From assembly GCA_002104895.1 (NCBI GenBank), contig MCFG01000278.1:12501-76500 (forward strand): a stretch of 64,000 nt of DNA, read 5' to 3'. This DNA is from Anaeromyces robustus. Its lineage: Eukaryota; Neocallimastigomycota; Neocallimastigomycetes; Neocallimastigales; Neocallimastigaceae. Shown here one piece after another: positions 13,542-27,746 of this stretch (the stretch's first letter is position 1; every line of letters begins with the position of its first letter). The position numbers and the translations under genes were made by a program. The notes under the pieces are model-generated. The model searched no databases and was not told the origin of the DNA. It saw only the letters and a list, made by a program, of their open reading frames with translations.

Positions 13542-15491
13542 ATATTATTTTATTTCTATTATATATAATGTCAAATTTCATTTAATTTAATTTCTTTTTT
13601 TTTATTAATTTATTTTATTTTTATTGATTTATTCTATATTATTTAATCTTAGAATTTTATATATATATTATTACATATTACGTATATCAAAAATAAAACT
13701 TTATATTTGATTTAAATATATATTATGATAATAAATTAATTAGTAGTATGATTACAATTATATAAATAAATAAATAAATAAATAAATAAACAAATAAATA
13801 AATAATAAATAAATAAATATATATTATCAACATAAATTTTAAAAAGATATTAATAATTAATTTTTTGTACCATGATTTAATTATCATAAATTTATTTAAT
13901 TATTTGAATATTTTTTAACTGCCCTTCTTCATTTTAGAAAAATATTATATTCAAAATTGTATTAATTTTATTAATTTAATTCCTTTGTACTAGGGTAAAA
14001 AAAAAAAAAAAAAAAGCAACATTTATTCAATCTTTTTTCTATTTTAAGCCAATATAAAAAAAATTAGATAATCGAATTTTTTGTAATATTTTATAGAAAA
14101 AAAAGTTTATAAAAGAAAAATATTTTTTAAGTTTTGTATATAAAATAATTATTACATATAATATAAATATTTTGTTATTAATATAACAATAAATACCTAA
14201 CAATGTTTTATCATTATATATATCATATTTAATATCTATCAATAAAATAAATATAAATAAATATATAAAAAAAATTAAAAAAAAAAAAAATAAAAAATAA
14301 TTAACAAATAGAAATTAAACAACATAAAATAATTATAAGTTTATCCAAACATTTCTCATTTAAAAAGTTTTTAATCGTCGTCAGTCATCATTGAAAATAA
14401 AAAAAAAAAGAAAATATACAAAATTTAAATTTTAAAAAAAAAAAATTATTAAAATTAATTATAAAACTTTAATTTATAATAAAATCAAATCAAATGATTC
14501 TAAATAGAATTTATTATTAATTATGAATTATTAATTATTAATTATTAAATATTTAATATTATTATTTTTTATATACCAAAATTTTATACCATTCTATTAT
14601 CATTACAATACATTTACATACATAACTTATATATATATATACTAGTATATTAGAATTATAATTGTAAAATAATACAAGACCTATTTATAATAAACTATTT
14701 TTTTAATAATATAATAAAAAACAATTAAAATATATTATAAAACACAAATAATATTTATTTATTAAAAAAAAAAAAAAACTAGTGAATATTTTTATTATAT
14801 AATTATACCATTATTGAATAAATAGATAAAATTGAAAAAAAAAAAGGAATAATTAATAATAAAAAATTTATTTTTAATTTTAAATTAAATTTTTAAATAA
14901 TAATAAAATAATAATAAAATAATAATAAAATAATTTATTATTTATATATATAATATTATATTTTAAATATTTAAATATTCTATTCCATATATATTTATTA
15001 ATTAATAATAATTAATAATTAATATTAAAAAATTATAATTAACAATAATATATAAAGGATAATATTTCTTTTTTAAGAATTTAAAAAAAAAAAAAAAAAA
15101 AAAAATAGTTAAATATAAATATATAATTTTTATTTTTTTTAAAAAATTATTCTGAAGAAGAAAAAAAGACATTTATATTTGAAAACATCTCCAATTTCAT
15201 TGATAATCAATTTATTTATAAATAAAATATTTTATAAAAAACAATTAATTAAACAATTAATTTATTTTATTAATTTTATTATCATTTTAAGCTTGTAAAT
15301 ATATTATAAATTCAAATTTATATTCAAATAAAAACATATTTATTATATTTGACTCAAATATTTTAAATTCAACTTAAAAGAATTAAAAAGCTATAACATT
15401 AATTAAAAAGAACAATAAATACAAAAAAAAAAAAAACGGAAATATTTATTTATTTATTTTTTCATTTATTTTCAAAAGAAAAGGAGAAATA

Positions 15492-15524
<33 letters not shown>

Positions 15525-15533
15525 CAATAAAAA
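13542..15533. other. Intergenic region upstream of hse1
   Basis: About 2 kb of AT-rich DNA with AAAT-type and (A)n tracts. A 67-codon open frame on the minus strand at 14039-14242 is Ile/Phe/Tyr/Lys-rich and unsupported. The last 30 bases before the hse1 ATG are a long A run, CAATAAAAA and then the start codon, an A-rich leader typical of AT-rich eukaryotes. Confidence 0.7.
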
Positions 15534-17440
15534 ATGGCATCCATTGAAATACTTATTGATAAAGCGACAAATAAAAACAATGTTTCTGAGGATTGGTCAA
15601 CCATTATGGAAATATGTGATGAAGCAAATATCGAGTATGTTGGTTATTTATTATTTATTAATATTTAAAATTTTATATATATGTATAATATATATATATG
15701 AAACTCTTAAAATATATAAAATAAGAACAAAATAGTTATTAATTTATTAATAATTATTTTATTCCTTTAATATTAGCCCTCGTAGAACTATAAATTACTT
15801 AAAGAAAAAAATTACTGATAGTAATTCAAATGTAAGAAAATGAATAATATAATTATATATGAGAATATAATAATAATAATAATAATATAAAAGTTTAATA
15901 TATTATGATATATTTAAAATTAGTTTAATTAATTTTCTTTTAAATTTACTTATTTATTTACTAATTGTTTTTTCATATTTCTTTTTCTATATTTTTTTTT
16001 CTCCTTTTTTTCCACTAAATATAAACATAATATATATATATATATACATAATTTATTTATATTTTTTCAATATAAATTTTATACTTTTTTTATCTTAATA
16101 AAATAAAACAAATTTTTTAATTTTAATTTTTGATAAATATCAAAATTTCCTTTGAATTATTTTATTATAATAATCACAATAATTACAATGATAATAATAA
16201 ATAAAGGTGGTTTTATTTGCTTTAGCTTTAGCTGATGCTTTAGTAAAAAATTGTGATATTCATGTTCGTAGAGAAATTTCTTCAAGGTTCGTATTTATAT
16301 TTTTATATATATGTATATAAAGGAATATTTATAAATATCTATATAATAATAATAATATATTATTTTTATAATGTATATGTATATATATATATATTTTTTT
16401 TATAAATTTTTTTTCTTTCAAACTTTTATATATATATATATAATATTTGAAAATTTTAATATAATAGAGGTTTTCTCGGCATAATTGAAAAACAAATTCA
16501 AAATAGAGTAAGCAAAAACACAGAAAAAAAAAAGACATATATACAATATTCTTTAATTGTTATTAAAAATAATTATTATTATATGTATGTATTAATAAAT
16601 ATTCTTTTAATTTATATATATATAATATATATTTTACTAAATAAAGAATGTACATGAAGTTGTAAGAAAAAAAATGTTATATTGTATTAAACAATGGGAT
16701 GAATCCTTTGGAAATGACCCATCATTAAGGTAAAAATAATATTAATATATGTATATATTAATATTTATTTATAAAGTAATAATAATATCAATAAATTTAT
16801 AAATATATATAAATAGAAGTAATATTTATTATAGTATTATAGTCAATTAATTATTTAATTTTTTTTTTTAAAAAAAAAAAAATTATAAATAATAATAATT
16901 AGTTATTGTAATGAAGTTTATAATAGACTTAGAAGTCAAAGTAAGTAAAAAAAAATAATAATATTATCAATTAATAAATTATTAATAATGATATATTAAA
17001 TAATATATATAATATATATATATATATAAAGATTATACATTTGAAGCACCAGAAAGAAGAAATAAAAGAAGAAATGATAATGAGGTAATTTTATTTTTAT
17101 TATATACCTAACAATTATAATAATTATCAATTTATACTTAATAAATTTTTTTAAAAATTTTTTTTTTTTTTTTATTTTATAATTAATAATAATTTTATTT
17201 ATATTTAGAATGCCATATTAAAACAAAAAGAAGATGAAGATTTACAATTAGCTGTAAATTTTAATATATATATAAAGAATTGTAAATTTTTTATCAAATA
17301 TAATCTAATATAAAAATTTTTTTTTTTAAAATTTATATATCATTATTTATTATATTAATCATATTTATAGTTAGCATTATCATTATCAGCTGAAGAATCT
17401 AAAAAGAATAAAAAATCATCTGTAATTATTATTTATTATA

Positions 17441-17472
<32 letters not shown>

Positions 17473-17552
17473 CACTACATAAAAAATATTTTTAATTGAT
17501 AATTAATTAATATTATATATTAAATCCTTTAATTTTTTTTTTATAATTTCAC

Positions 17553-17587
<35 letters not shown>

Positions 17588-19111
17588 GTCTGAATCAAAG
17601 AAAAAACATGATAGTCCAAGCTCTTCTTCATCACCATCCTCACCACAAACATCACAACAAGGAAAACCATTATTTAAAGTTAAAGCTTTATATGACTTTT
17701 TAGGTAATTACGCTGAAGGTGAATTACCTTTATATACTGGTGATATTATTAATGTTTATGATACTACATATAAAGATTGGTGGAAAGGAGAAAATCGTGG
17801 CATGGTAAATATTATATATATATATAAATTATGTATTATAAAACTATATTATAAATATAAAATAAAAAATTTATTTTTTTTTTTTTTTTTTTTTTTTATT
17901 TTAAATTATTTATTTTTATAATTAAATTAAATATATAATTTATATAAAATATTAAATATTTAATATTATATTATATATATAATATAAAGGTTGGTATTTT
18001 CCCAAATAATTATGTAGAAAAAATTCAAGATACCTCAAAAAGTCAACCTGTAAATGAAGAATTTGAATCTCAAGTTTTAAGAGAAACTCAAAAAATTGAT
18101 GAATTTATGCAAATTTTATCAAGAGTAGATCCAAAAACTGAAAATTTATCTGAAAATGAAGAACTTCAAGTAAGATTAAAAAATCATAAAAAAAAAATAA
18201 ATAAATAAAAATAAAAAATAAAATATTTATAATATATATATATAAATTAATATTATAATTTATTAATTATTATGAATTACTATTATTACTTTTATTATTA
18301 TAATTATTATTATATTTTTATTTTTTAATATTTTAAAAAATATTATAGAATTTATATAATTCTATTTGTTCTCTTCGTCCAAAATTAGTAAAATTAGTAG
18401 AATATTATAGTAAAAAAATGGAAGAAACAAATTTAATTACTTCAATATTCCTTCAATCTCAAGAATCTTATAGAAATTTATATGAACAACAACAACAACA
18501 ACTTTATGCACCAATTCAACAACGTAAATATATATATAAATATATAAATAAATAAATAAATAAATAAATAAATATATATATATATATACATTTATACATT
18601 TATATAGATAAAATATATTTCTAATATAATATTATTTATTTAATAATTTTATTAAAATTTTATATTTATTATATATATATATATATATTTTTTTTTTCTT
18701 TTTCTTTTTCTTTTTATTTATAATTATTTTTTAGCTACTTATCCTACTTATGGTCAACAACAACCACCAGCTCCACAACCTTATGTTCAACCTCCACCAC
18801 CAAATGGTGGTTATATGATGCCTCAACCATCCGATCATATGATGACAGCTCCACCACAAAATTTACCAACTACACCACCAGAACAAAAATATATTTATGA
18901 TCCTAGATTAATTCAACAACAACAACAACCTCAACAACAACAACCCCAACAACAACCTCAATCTCAACAACAACCCCAACAACCTTTATATATGGCACCC
19001 TATGATCTTAATGTAGCTGCTCCTAATTCTCTTCCTGCTTCTCAACCTGCAGCTGTTTATTCTAATCCTACTATGCCAGGAATGCCAGGAAATCCATATC
19101 CTCCTAGTTAA
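15534..19111 (+). CDS. hse1: Hse1/STAM-type ESCRT-0 subunit (VHS-UIM-SH3-coil-Pro/Gln)
   Basis: Thirteen exons join in frame to 497 codons: 15534-15634, 15777-15831, 16207-16286, 16468-16507, 16647-16729, 16903-16940, 17032-17084, 17209-17253, 17371-17421, 17589-17804, 17990-18169, 18349-18523 and 18735-19111. Residues 1 to about 140 are a VHS domain (EDWSTIMEICDEANI, PRRTINYLKKKI, LALADALVKNC). Residues 158-174 are a ubiquitin-interacting motif (EDEDLQLALALSLSAEE, central Ala165 and Ser169). Residues 212-267 are SH3, with ALYDF, the WW pair at 246-247 and GIFPNNYV. Residues 285-370 resemble the GAT-like coil that pairs with Vps27/Hrs, followed by a Pro/Gln tail (390-470) with poly-Gln. By family, it binds ubiquitinated cargo on early endosomes with Vps27 and passes it to ESCRT-I. 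Length is close to that of the yeast protein. The third intron begins GTTCGT. Confidence 0.95.
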
Positions 19112-19166
19112 AATAAAATAAAATAAAATAAAATAAAATAAAATAAAATAAAATAAAATAAAATAA
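19112..19166 (+). repeat. (AAAAT)n pentanucleotide tract directly after the hse1 stop
   Basis: About ten AAAAT units begin at the hse1 stop codon and run into a poly-A stretch with AATAAA-like words. It probably lies in the 3' UTR; the repeated AATAAAA makes it impossible to single out one polyadenylation signal. Confidence 0.8.
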
Positions 19167-20859
19167 AAAAAAAAAAAAAAAAAATAATAGTATAACAACA
19201 AAAAAATAAAAAAAAAAAAAAAAAAACATATAATATATATATATATATAAATAATAATAAAAATATATAATTAAAATAATTTAAAAATATATATATATAA
19301 TAAATAACATATCATCCTTTTTTTATTTTCTATTTTTATTTTTTATTTTTTTTCTTCATAATAGTTAATAATAATTAATTATCTTTTTTTTTTTCTTTTT
19401 TCTTAAATAAATAAATAAATAAATAATATATATATATTTTTTTCTCCTCCCTTCCTTTTTTTTTTTTTTTAAATAAATATATTCTACTTTTTAAAAATTA
19501 ATAAATATATATATAAAAAAAAATGAATGAAATAAAATAATAAATAAAATAAAATAATAAAAAAAAAAATTAAAATAAAAAATAAAAAATAACATATAAT
19601 GAATACACTTCCATATTTCTTTTTCTTTTTTTTTTTTTTTTTTATCTTGTTATTATTACAAATAATAATTAATTTATAATAAAAAATAAATTAAAATAAA
19701 ATAGTAAATAAATGAATTAAAATAAATAAATGAAAATAAAAAATAAAATAAAAAATAAAAAAAAAAAAAGTAAAAAAATTTAACCATTAACTTTTAATAA
19801 TAATAATTTCAAGTATAATACGTTTAAATAATAAATAATAATGGACTTTAATTAATTTTTTTATTTTTTTAATTTTTATTTTTATATTTATAAATACTTT
19901 ATTTTTATTTTTTATTTTTATTTTTATTATTAAAAAAAAAAAAATGTAAAATCGAATAGATTATAGTATATATATATATATATAATATTTTTTTTTTAAA
20001 AGAAAAAAAAAAATTAAAAAGAAAAAGAAAAAATATAATAATAATAATACTATACATATAATTTATATATATATTATTATATTATATATAAATATATTAT
20101 AATTTTTTCTTTTTTGTTTATTATTATATATATATTTGTTTAAATGTTTTTTTTTTTTTTTTTTTTTTTATTTTTTTTTAAAATAAATACTTTTAATATA
20201 TATATTAATATATATATAAGCAATATATTTTTATAGTTTAGAATAATATATAAATAATTTTTTTTTTTAGAAAAAAAATATATAAGATATGAATAATTAT
20301 TATTTTACTGATAAAAAATATATATATGAATAATTGTTATGTTATTGATAAAAAAATATAATTTTATAATAAATTTAAAATTATTTTATTTTATTATAAT
20401 TATTTATATATTACTTATTTTTTTTTTTTTTTTTGGGTTTATAATTTATAATTTATGAATTATATTGTTAACGTTTTTTGGTTTGTTTTTGTTTGTCTTT
20501 TTTTTTTTTTTTAATGTTCATTTATTTTTTAATTTACATTTATTTATTTTACTATTCCTTTTTTTTTCTTCAAAAGTTAGTTTGATCTTCTTAGGAACCT
20601 TTTTTTTTTTTTTTTTTTTTTTTTTAATTCTTCTTCTTTGTGTTTCTTTTGAGTACCTTTTAAATAACAATAGTTAAAAAAAAAAAGTAATAATAAAAAA
20701 TAAAATAAAAAAATAAAAATAATATAATATATCAAAATAATTATAATTATATTTATTTATATATATAAATAAAAATATAAATATATTAATATTATTTAAT
20801 ATAAAATATTATTATAATATATAATAACTATTATATTTTACTATATTATATATTTATTA

Positions 20860-20899
<40 letters not shown>

Positions 20900-21367
20900 T
20901 TATTTAGTTTATTTTTTTTTTTAACTATTAAAATAGGATCTTTTTTTTTTTTTTTTTTTTTTTTTAAATATTTCACCATCCCTTTAATATATATAGTTTA
21001 TTGATCATTATTATTTTGGACATTCTTGAATGAGTTTTTATTCTTTTTTTTTTTTTTTTTCATTATTGTTTTATTTTTTTCTTCCTTATCTTTCTTTATA
21101 ATATTATTGATATTAATATTTCGTTTTTTCTTTAATTTTTCTTCTTCTTCTTCTTCTTCTTCTTCTTCAACTTCTTTTATTTATTTCTTCTACTAATTCT
21201 TTTTATTATTCTTCTATTTTTATAGTCTTTAATATTTTAAAATCATTTTTTTTTTTTTTTAATTTTTAATTTTTAATTTTAATTTTTAATTTCATTTCAT
21301 TGAATTATTTTTTTTTATTTTATTTTATTTTATTTTATTTTATTTTATTTTATTTTATTCTTCTTCT
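19167..21367. other. Convergent intergenic region between hse1 and the disordered-protein gene
   Basis: About 2.2 kb holding the 3' UTRs of two convergent genes. The first part is A-rich and the second part, nearest the minus-strand gene, is strongly T-rich on the plus strand, as expected for A-rich 3' UTRs transcribed toward each other. It includes long T runs and a (TTTTA)n tract at 21310-21358. No coding sequence was recognised. Confidence 0.75.
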
Positions 21368-22184
21368 TTATTTTAAATTGATACTTAAATTACTACTGAC
21401 TGTACTAAGACCATCTAAACTTGCATCTGTTTCAGGATTATATAAATAAGGATTATCTTCAGTAATTGCTAATTCACCATTTTCTGTTAAATTAGTAAGA
21501 TTAGCTAATCCTAAACCAAAACTACCTAAACCCAATTTACCAGTAAAGGAACGATTACGTAAATGATTTAAGGAATGAGCACGTGATCTAGCTCTAGCTC
21601 TACTAGCTTTATGTTTATCTTCAGAGGTAGAGAATGGATATTGAGTAGTAATAGCAGATTGTATTGGAATACCATTATCATCTAAAGAAATTTCTTGTTC
21701 TAAAATATTGATATTATTTGGTGAATAAGGTGAAAGAATAGATATTTCACTTTCCATATCATCTGCTAATTCATCTTTAATTAATTGAGCTTGAATTTTT
21801 TTAAATTCTTTATCAATTTCTTTTTCAATTTCTTCATGATTTAATTGTTTTGGTTTTAATTCATTATTATTTTCAAAATCAATTACAGTTTCATTATCAT
21901 TAACATTTTGGATTTCCTTTTCTTCTTTTTCTTTTCCCTTTTCATTTTCAATGTCAATATCATTATTCATTAGAATAACTTCATTTTGAATATCTTCATC
22001 ATGACTTTCATTACCCAATTCAAAAGTTACAGAGGAACGATTCTTAATATTATTCTTTTTTAACTTTAATTTTAATGGTAATGTATTATTAGTAGTAGAA
22101 GTAGTAGTAACAGCATTATTATTACTATTATTACTATTATTATTATCATTTTCATTTTCATTTTCATTATTATCGTTATTATTA

Positions 22185-22221
<37 letters not shown>

Positions 22222-22965
22222 TGTTATATGTATTATTATTTACATTATTTAAATCATTTTTATCTGATTTTTTTATGATTGACTGATCTATTCCATCTTT
22301 TTTGGATGATGATGAGGTTGTTGTTGTTGTTATTGTTGATGATGATTTTTTATTTTTACTTTTAGTAGTGGTAGAAGGTGGTAATTCAATATAATTGAAA
22401 ATACCAATAAATTTTTCATTTTGATTTAAATAATGACTTGAAACTTTATTATCATTGGTTGTTGAAATATTTATTGGACAATTAACTGTATGATTTTTTC
22501 TTGGATTATGATTAGAAGAATGATGAATTTCTTCTTTTGTTGAGTAAGCTTGTACAGGTTTAGGAAGTGGAAGTGGTTGAGATGTTGGAAGAACAGAAGA
22601 GGTATCATTTATTAATAAATTAGTAGGATCTGTTAATACAACATCTTCAACTGGTGTATTTATCATCATTATAGTTTCATCATCATTAATTGATTTTTTA
22701 GGATCATCATAACTCATTAAAAAGTTAGTATCTATAACTGGTTTAACAATTTGATCATGATTTGAAGGTTTTTCAACAGCAATTGAATTATTTAATAAAG
22801 GTGATTTAAAAAGTGGGGTAGTATTATTTGATTCATTTTTTTCTTGTTCATTTTTATTTTCAAGTTCAAATTCAGATGATGAATGTGGAGAAGAAGAAAT
22901 AATATTAATATTAGTAACTTTTGAAATTTTATTAACAGTTTGGGTATATTGGTTATTATTATTAA

Positions 22966-23005
<40 letters not shown>

Positions 23006-23518
23006 TATATTATCATTTGTAGTTATATTTATATTTATATTGCCATTATTCTTATTATTATTATTGTCATTATTAATATTATTTATATTAGTATTAATAT
23101 TTTCACTGGTTGACGTTATGGTACTTAATGGTGAATTTATACTAGAATCAGGAGATGAACTTAATTTATTTGTAAGATTAATATTTATATTTATATCTTT
23201 TGAATTAGTGAAAAAAGAATCTTCTACAGGTTCTCCTTCTTTTGTAATAACTTGATCTTTACTTAAAACTTTAATAGTTTTAATAGCAGCTGAAGGATTA
23301 GCAATTTGATGAGCAATAACATGATTATCATTTTTAATATCTATAGGAATTTTTTTAGAAATCACTTCTTTAACTTCTTTTACCTTATTTAAAGGAATAG
23401 TTGTAATAGGTGAAGCTAAAGCATTAAAAACATTTGTATTTTTACAAAATTTAATTTCATCAATACTTTTTTGATTCATGGCATTAAATACATTGGTATT
23501 TTTATTGAAAATAGCTTG

Positions 23519-23556
<38 letters not shown>

Positions 23557-25558
23557 CTATAGCGTTGGTAGATGAAGAAACGGTAACACTTTTTTTCATA
23601 TTAGTAGTTATATTAGCATTAGCAATATTAACAGATAATTTAGGGGAAGTGACTTTTGTAGTTATTGTACTATTTAATTTTGGTGAAATATGACGTATAT
23701 CATTTCTACATGTACAATTATTATTATTAGTAAAAGATGAATTTAAACTTGGAGATATACAACGTAAATCATTTTTACAATTATCACAAAGTTTACTATT
23801 TCTTTTTAAATAATTTACACCATAACTACTATGTCTACTATGATTACTATGATGATTATGATGATTATGATGACTATGATGACTATGATGGCTATGATTA
23901 CTATGATTACTATGATTACTATAATTACTATGACCACTATGATTACTATAATTACTACTTATACTTTCTATACTTGATTTTTTAATTGAACGATGTTCTG
24001 ATGATGATATTGGATTATTTTCTTTTCTTTTTAAAGAATTAGTTGAATTTTTATAAGATAATGCTGGAGATGATAAATGAAGGTCTGGTGAAGTAGAAAA
24101 GATATTGGATGAATTGGAATTATTAGAACGATTAGATTTTATAGAATGAATTGAAAATGGTGAACTTGATAATTTATTATTATTACCATTACCATTATTA
24201 TCCATTGTATTTAAATCTTCAAGATCAACAGTTAAATTTCCATCTATTACTTCTTTAATAATTTCATTTTCAAATGCTTTTCTATCTTTTCTATCTTTTA
24301 TAGAAGTATGTACAGTAACAATAGGTATACCATTAGTAATAACTTCAATATTATCTTGAGGATTAATTAAATCACCATTAATTAATTTTTTCTCTCTTAT
24401 AGAACCAGGTCTACTTGGTGTAGGTGTTGCCATAGTAGTAATAGATGTTGGGTTAGTAGCGGCTGATGTTGTAATACTACTATGATATTTATCATACATA
24501 TCTTTAGAAATAGTAGAATAATTATGAATTCGATTATTTTCTTCTAAATCATCAATATCCCAATTACGAATTTCACCTTCTTTATTACTAATAATATATT
24601 GATCTTCATCCTCACGTATTGAAGTTAAAATACCATCAATAGGTTGATTTTCATTATCATCATAAATATCATCTTCTTCTAAAGATAATTTATCTTTTGG
24701 AGGATCTGTATATAATTCACGACCATTATCATAAAGATCTTCTTTAGATGGAGAAAGAGTTAAAGTATGATCAAATTGCATAGCTAATAAACTAGAGGCA
24801 GGTATAAAGGAAGTTTCAGCCATCTGACTATGATGATGTTGAAAATTTGTATCATTATGAAAATGACCAATAGGTATAGGTTTAAGATCATTTTGATTTC
24901 CATTTAATGGTGGTAGAAGGGAAGTAGAATTTGTAGCTTTATGATTACTTAAAATTGGATTTAATGTTGTTCTTGGATAAAAATGCATATGTAATGGAGG
25001 GGCAACATCTTCAGATAAATTATCTTCTGAACTATCATCTGAATCATAACTATTTATACTTTCATTACTACTACGTAATAATTTATTATGACGTTTACTA
25101 TTATTAATAGAAAGTTGATGACAATCGGAATGTAAATTTGATAAAGTATTATTTAATAAATGATTTTTATAAATTTTAGCTTCTTCAGAATCTAGTTCTA
25201 ATGGAAGTGGTGAATCAATAAATTTTATATTTTCATCACATTTTACATTATTAATATTTTCTTCTTCTTTCTCTTCTTCTTTATTATTATTATTATTATT
25301 ATTATCAATATCTCTTTTTTTATTAGTATTTTGCTTATTATTTTTATCAGTATTATTATTATTATTTGTTTTTGTGGGAAAAAGAGTTTTTGAAAAATTA
25401 TTTAATATATTCCATAAAGTACTTGAAGAATTTGTATTATCTTCTTTTATATTATTTTTATCATTATTATCAGTTGATAGTTCTTCTTCATCTGTATTTG
25501 AACTATTCTGTGTATTATTGACTTCTACTGTATCTATTAAATCGGTTGTAGTATGCAT
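21368..25558 (-). CDS. Large disordered Asn/Ser/Thr-rich protein, 1396 residues, function unknown
   Basis: Single uninterrupted exon starting MHTTTDLIDTVEVNNTQ. It is low-complexity throughout, with Asn runs near residues 672, 855 and 1120-1140 and acidic patches at the N-terminus. A His/Ser block of HSHHSHHNHHNHHSNHS type lies at about 533-580. A Cys-containing repeat follows: CDNCKNDLRCISPSLNS, then CTCRNDIRHISPKLNS. A second small duplication is KNTNVFNAM/KNTNVFNAL. Near the C-terminus is a basic stretch, KASRARARSRAHSLNHLRNR, then FTGKLGLGSFGLGLANLTNL. Many Ser-Pro sites (SSSPFS, SPKL, LSPYSP) suggest phosphorylation by proline-directed kinases (inference). I recognise no catalytic domain, signal peptide or membrane helix; scaffolding or regulatory work is a guess. 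A 4.2 kb intronless frame is strong evidence for a gene. Plus-strand frames inside it are shadows. Confidence 0.85.
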
Positions 25559-27711
25559 TTTGTAAAAACTATAAATATATAATGGAAAAAAAAATATTAA
25601 ATTGATTAATTTATATATTATAAAAAAAATTTTTATATATTTATATATTCCATAAAATTAAAATATAAAAGTATTTATTATTAATTATTATTTAAATAAA
25701 TTAGTTTTTCAATAGTGGTTCAAAAAAGTTTTATAACAATTGACCAATTACTTTTTTTTTTTTTTTATTATTTATTTATTTTCTTTTTTTTAAAAAAAAT
25801 TTTTTTTATTTAAACTTTATTTATCTGTACATAAACTTTTATTGAAATATATGCATAAACTGATGTTTTATTAAAATATTAAAATGATTAATATATATAT
25901 ATATTTAAGCATTATAAAATATTTTTTTTGAATATATATATAATAATTACAAATATCTAATAATCTAATAATATATATAATTATCATTCATATTTAATTA
26001 AAATCATTATTACTTGACTGATAGTATTGTTATTTATTGAATATTTTATTTTTTATTTTTTATTTTTAATGCATTGTAATTGATATTATTTCAAATTTAT
26101 TATCTTACTAATTCCTTTTTTATATATATATAATTTCCTATATTATAATATTTCCGAAAAATATTGACATTTTGGTTTATTTTATAAAAAATGTATAAAA
26201 CTTTATTTATAATTTTGTAATAATATCTAATAGTTTCATTTCTTTTTTTTTTTTTTTTTTTCTATTATTATCTCCTCTTTTCTATGTTTTAAATACATTA
26301 AATTAATACAATTTTACTTTCAATAATAGATTATTCATTTACTTTACAAAAAAATATATATATAATAATTGAATAATTTATAAGCTTTATAAAAATAAAT
26401 TAATTAAATAATCCTTTTAATGATAGAATTTTATATATATATATTTATATTAAAAATTATTGAAAATTAATTATAAAACTTTTTTAATGGTTGTTATATT
26501 TTATTTACTAATTTAATAATGATATTAAAAAATATATAAGATAAATATATATATATTTCTTTTTTTTTTTCACTTTTTTTTTTTTTTTTTTTACTTTTAT
26601 TATTATATATATCTGACACCGAAATTTGAATAATTTTTCGTTATGGCTTTTTTTAATTATTTTTTTATATTCTCTTCCCTTTTATTACTTTTTTTAATTG
26701 TTGAAAGAATATATATAAAATATATAAAAAAGAGTATAGATATATAATAAAAAAATATATAAAGATTGAATAAATAATATAAAAATATAATATTTTATTT
26801 TTACCTTTTAAAAATAATTTAATTTATTTTTTTTTGTCTAATTATATTATTGAAAAATATTTTTGTTTATATTTATTATTAGTTGTTATTATATATATAC
26901 TTTAAATAAATTAAAAAATATATATATGTATATTGTTTCTTTAATTTAAATTGTTATTCTTTTTATTATTTTCTCAATTGTAACTTTTTCCAAATTTTTA
27001 TTTTTGCTTCGGTTTTATTGGAATTACACATACCAATATTCTATAATAAAAAAAATATTTTTCATATATTAAAAAATAATGTAAAAAAAAAAAAATTTTT
27101 TTTTATTATTATTATTTGTTAATATGTTATTTGTTATTTATTAAATATTTCAAATATTTAATAATAAAAAATAATATTTCAATAATTATTTCTTTAATTT
27201 GTTATAAATGTTTATTTAATTCTTAATAATAATTTATTTAATTCTAATGATATATTCATTTATTTTATATAAAATAAATATTTTTTAAATAAAAGAAATA
27301 TTTAAACTTCAAAAAAAAAAATTTTTTTTAATTTATATATGAAAAAAAATTTTTTTATTTCCATAAAAAATTAATATAAATAAATATATATTATAATACA
27401 TTATATTATATGTTTTCCGTAAATTATAATTAAATAGAAATAAATTGTTTTTTATTTTTAATATAAAAAAAATTTTTACACAAGATTCAGTAAATCAAAT
27501 AATGGAAAAATATTTTATATTCTTTATTTAAAATAAATAAATAGAAATATATTAAATTAATTTATATATAATATATTATAATGTTATTGTGTAATATATT
27601 AACATTATAATACTAATATATTAAAAAATTAAATAAAAATTTAAAAAAAAAAGAAAACAAAGATGGCCACAATTTTTTTTTAAAAAAAATGAATAGAATT
27701 AAATAAATTAA

Positions 27712-27746
<35 letters not shown>

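Noticed and set aside
14039-14242. 67-codon minus-strand frame
   Set aside because: Ile/Phe/Tyr/Lys composition is that of random AT-rich DNA, with no neighbouring exon to join.
23040-23985. Plus-strand frames over the disordered gene
   Set aside because: Antisense readings of Asn and His/Ser codon repeats.
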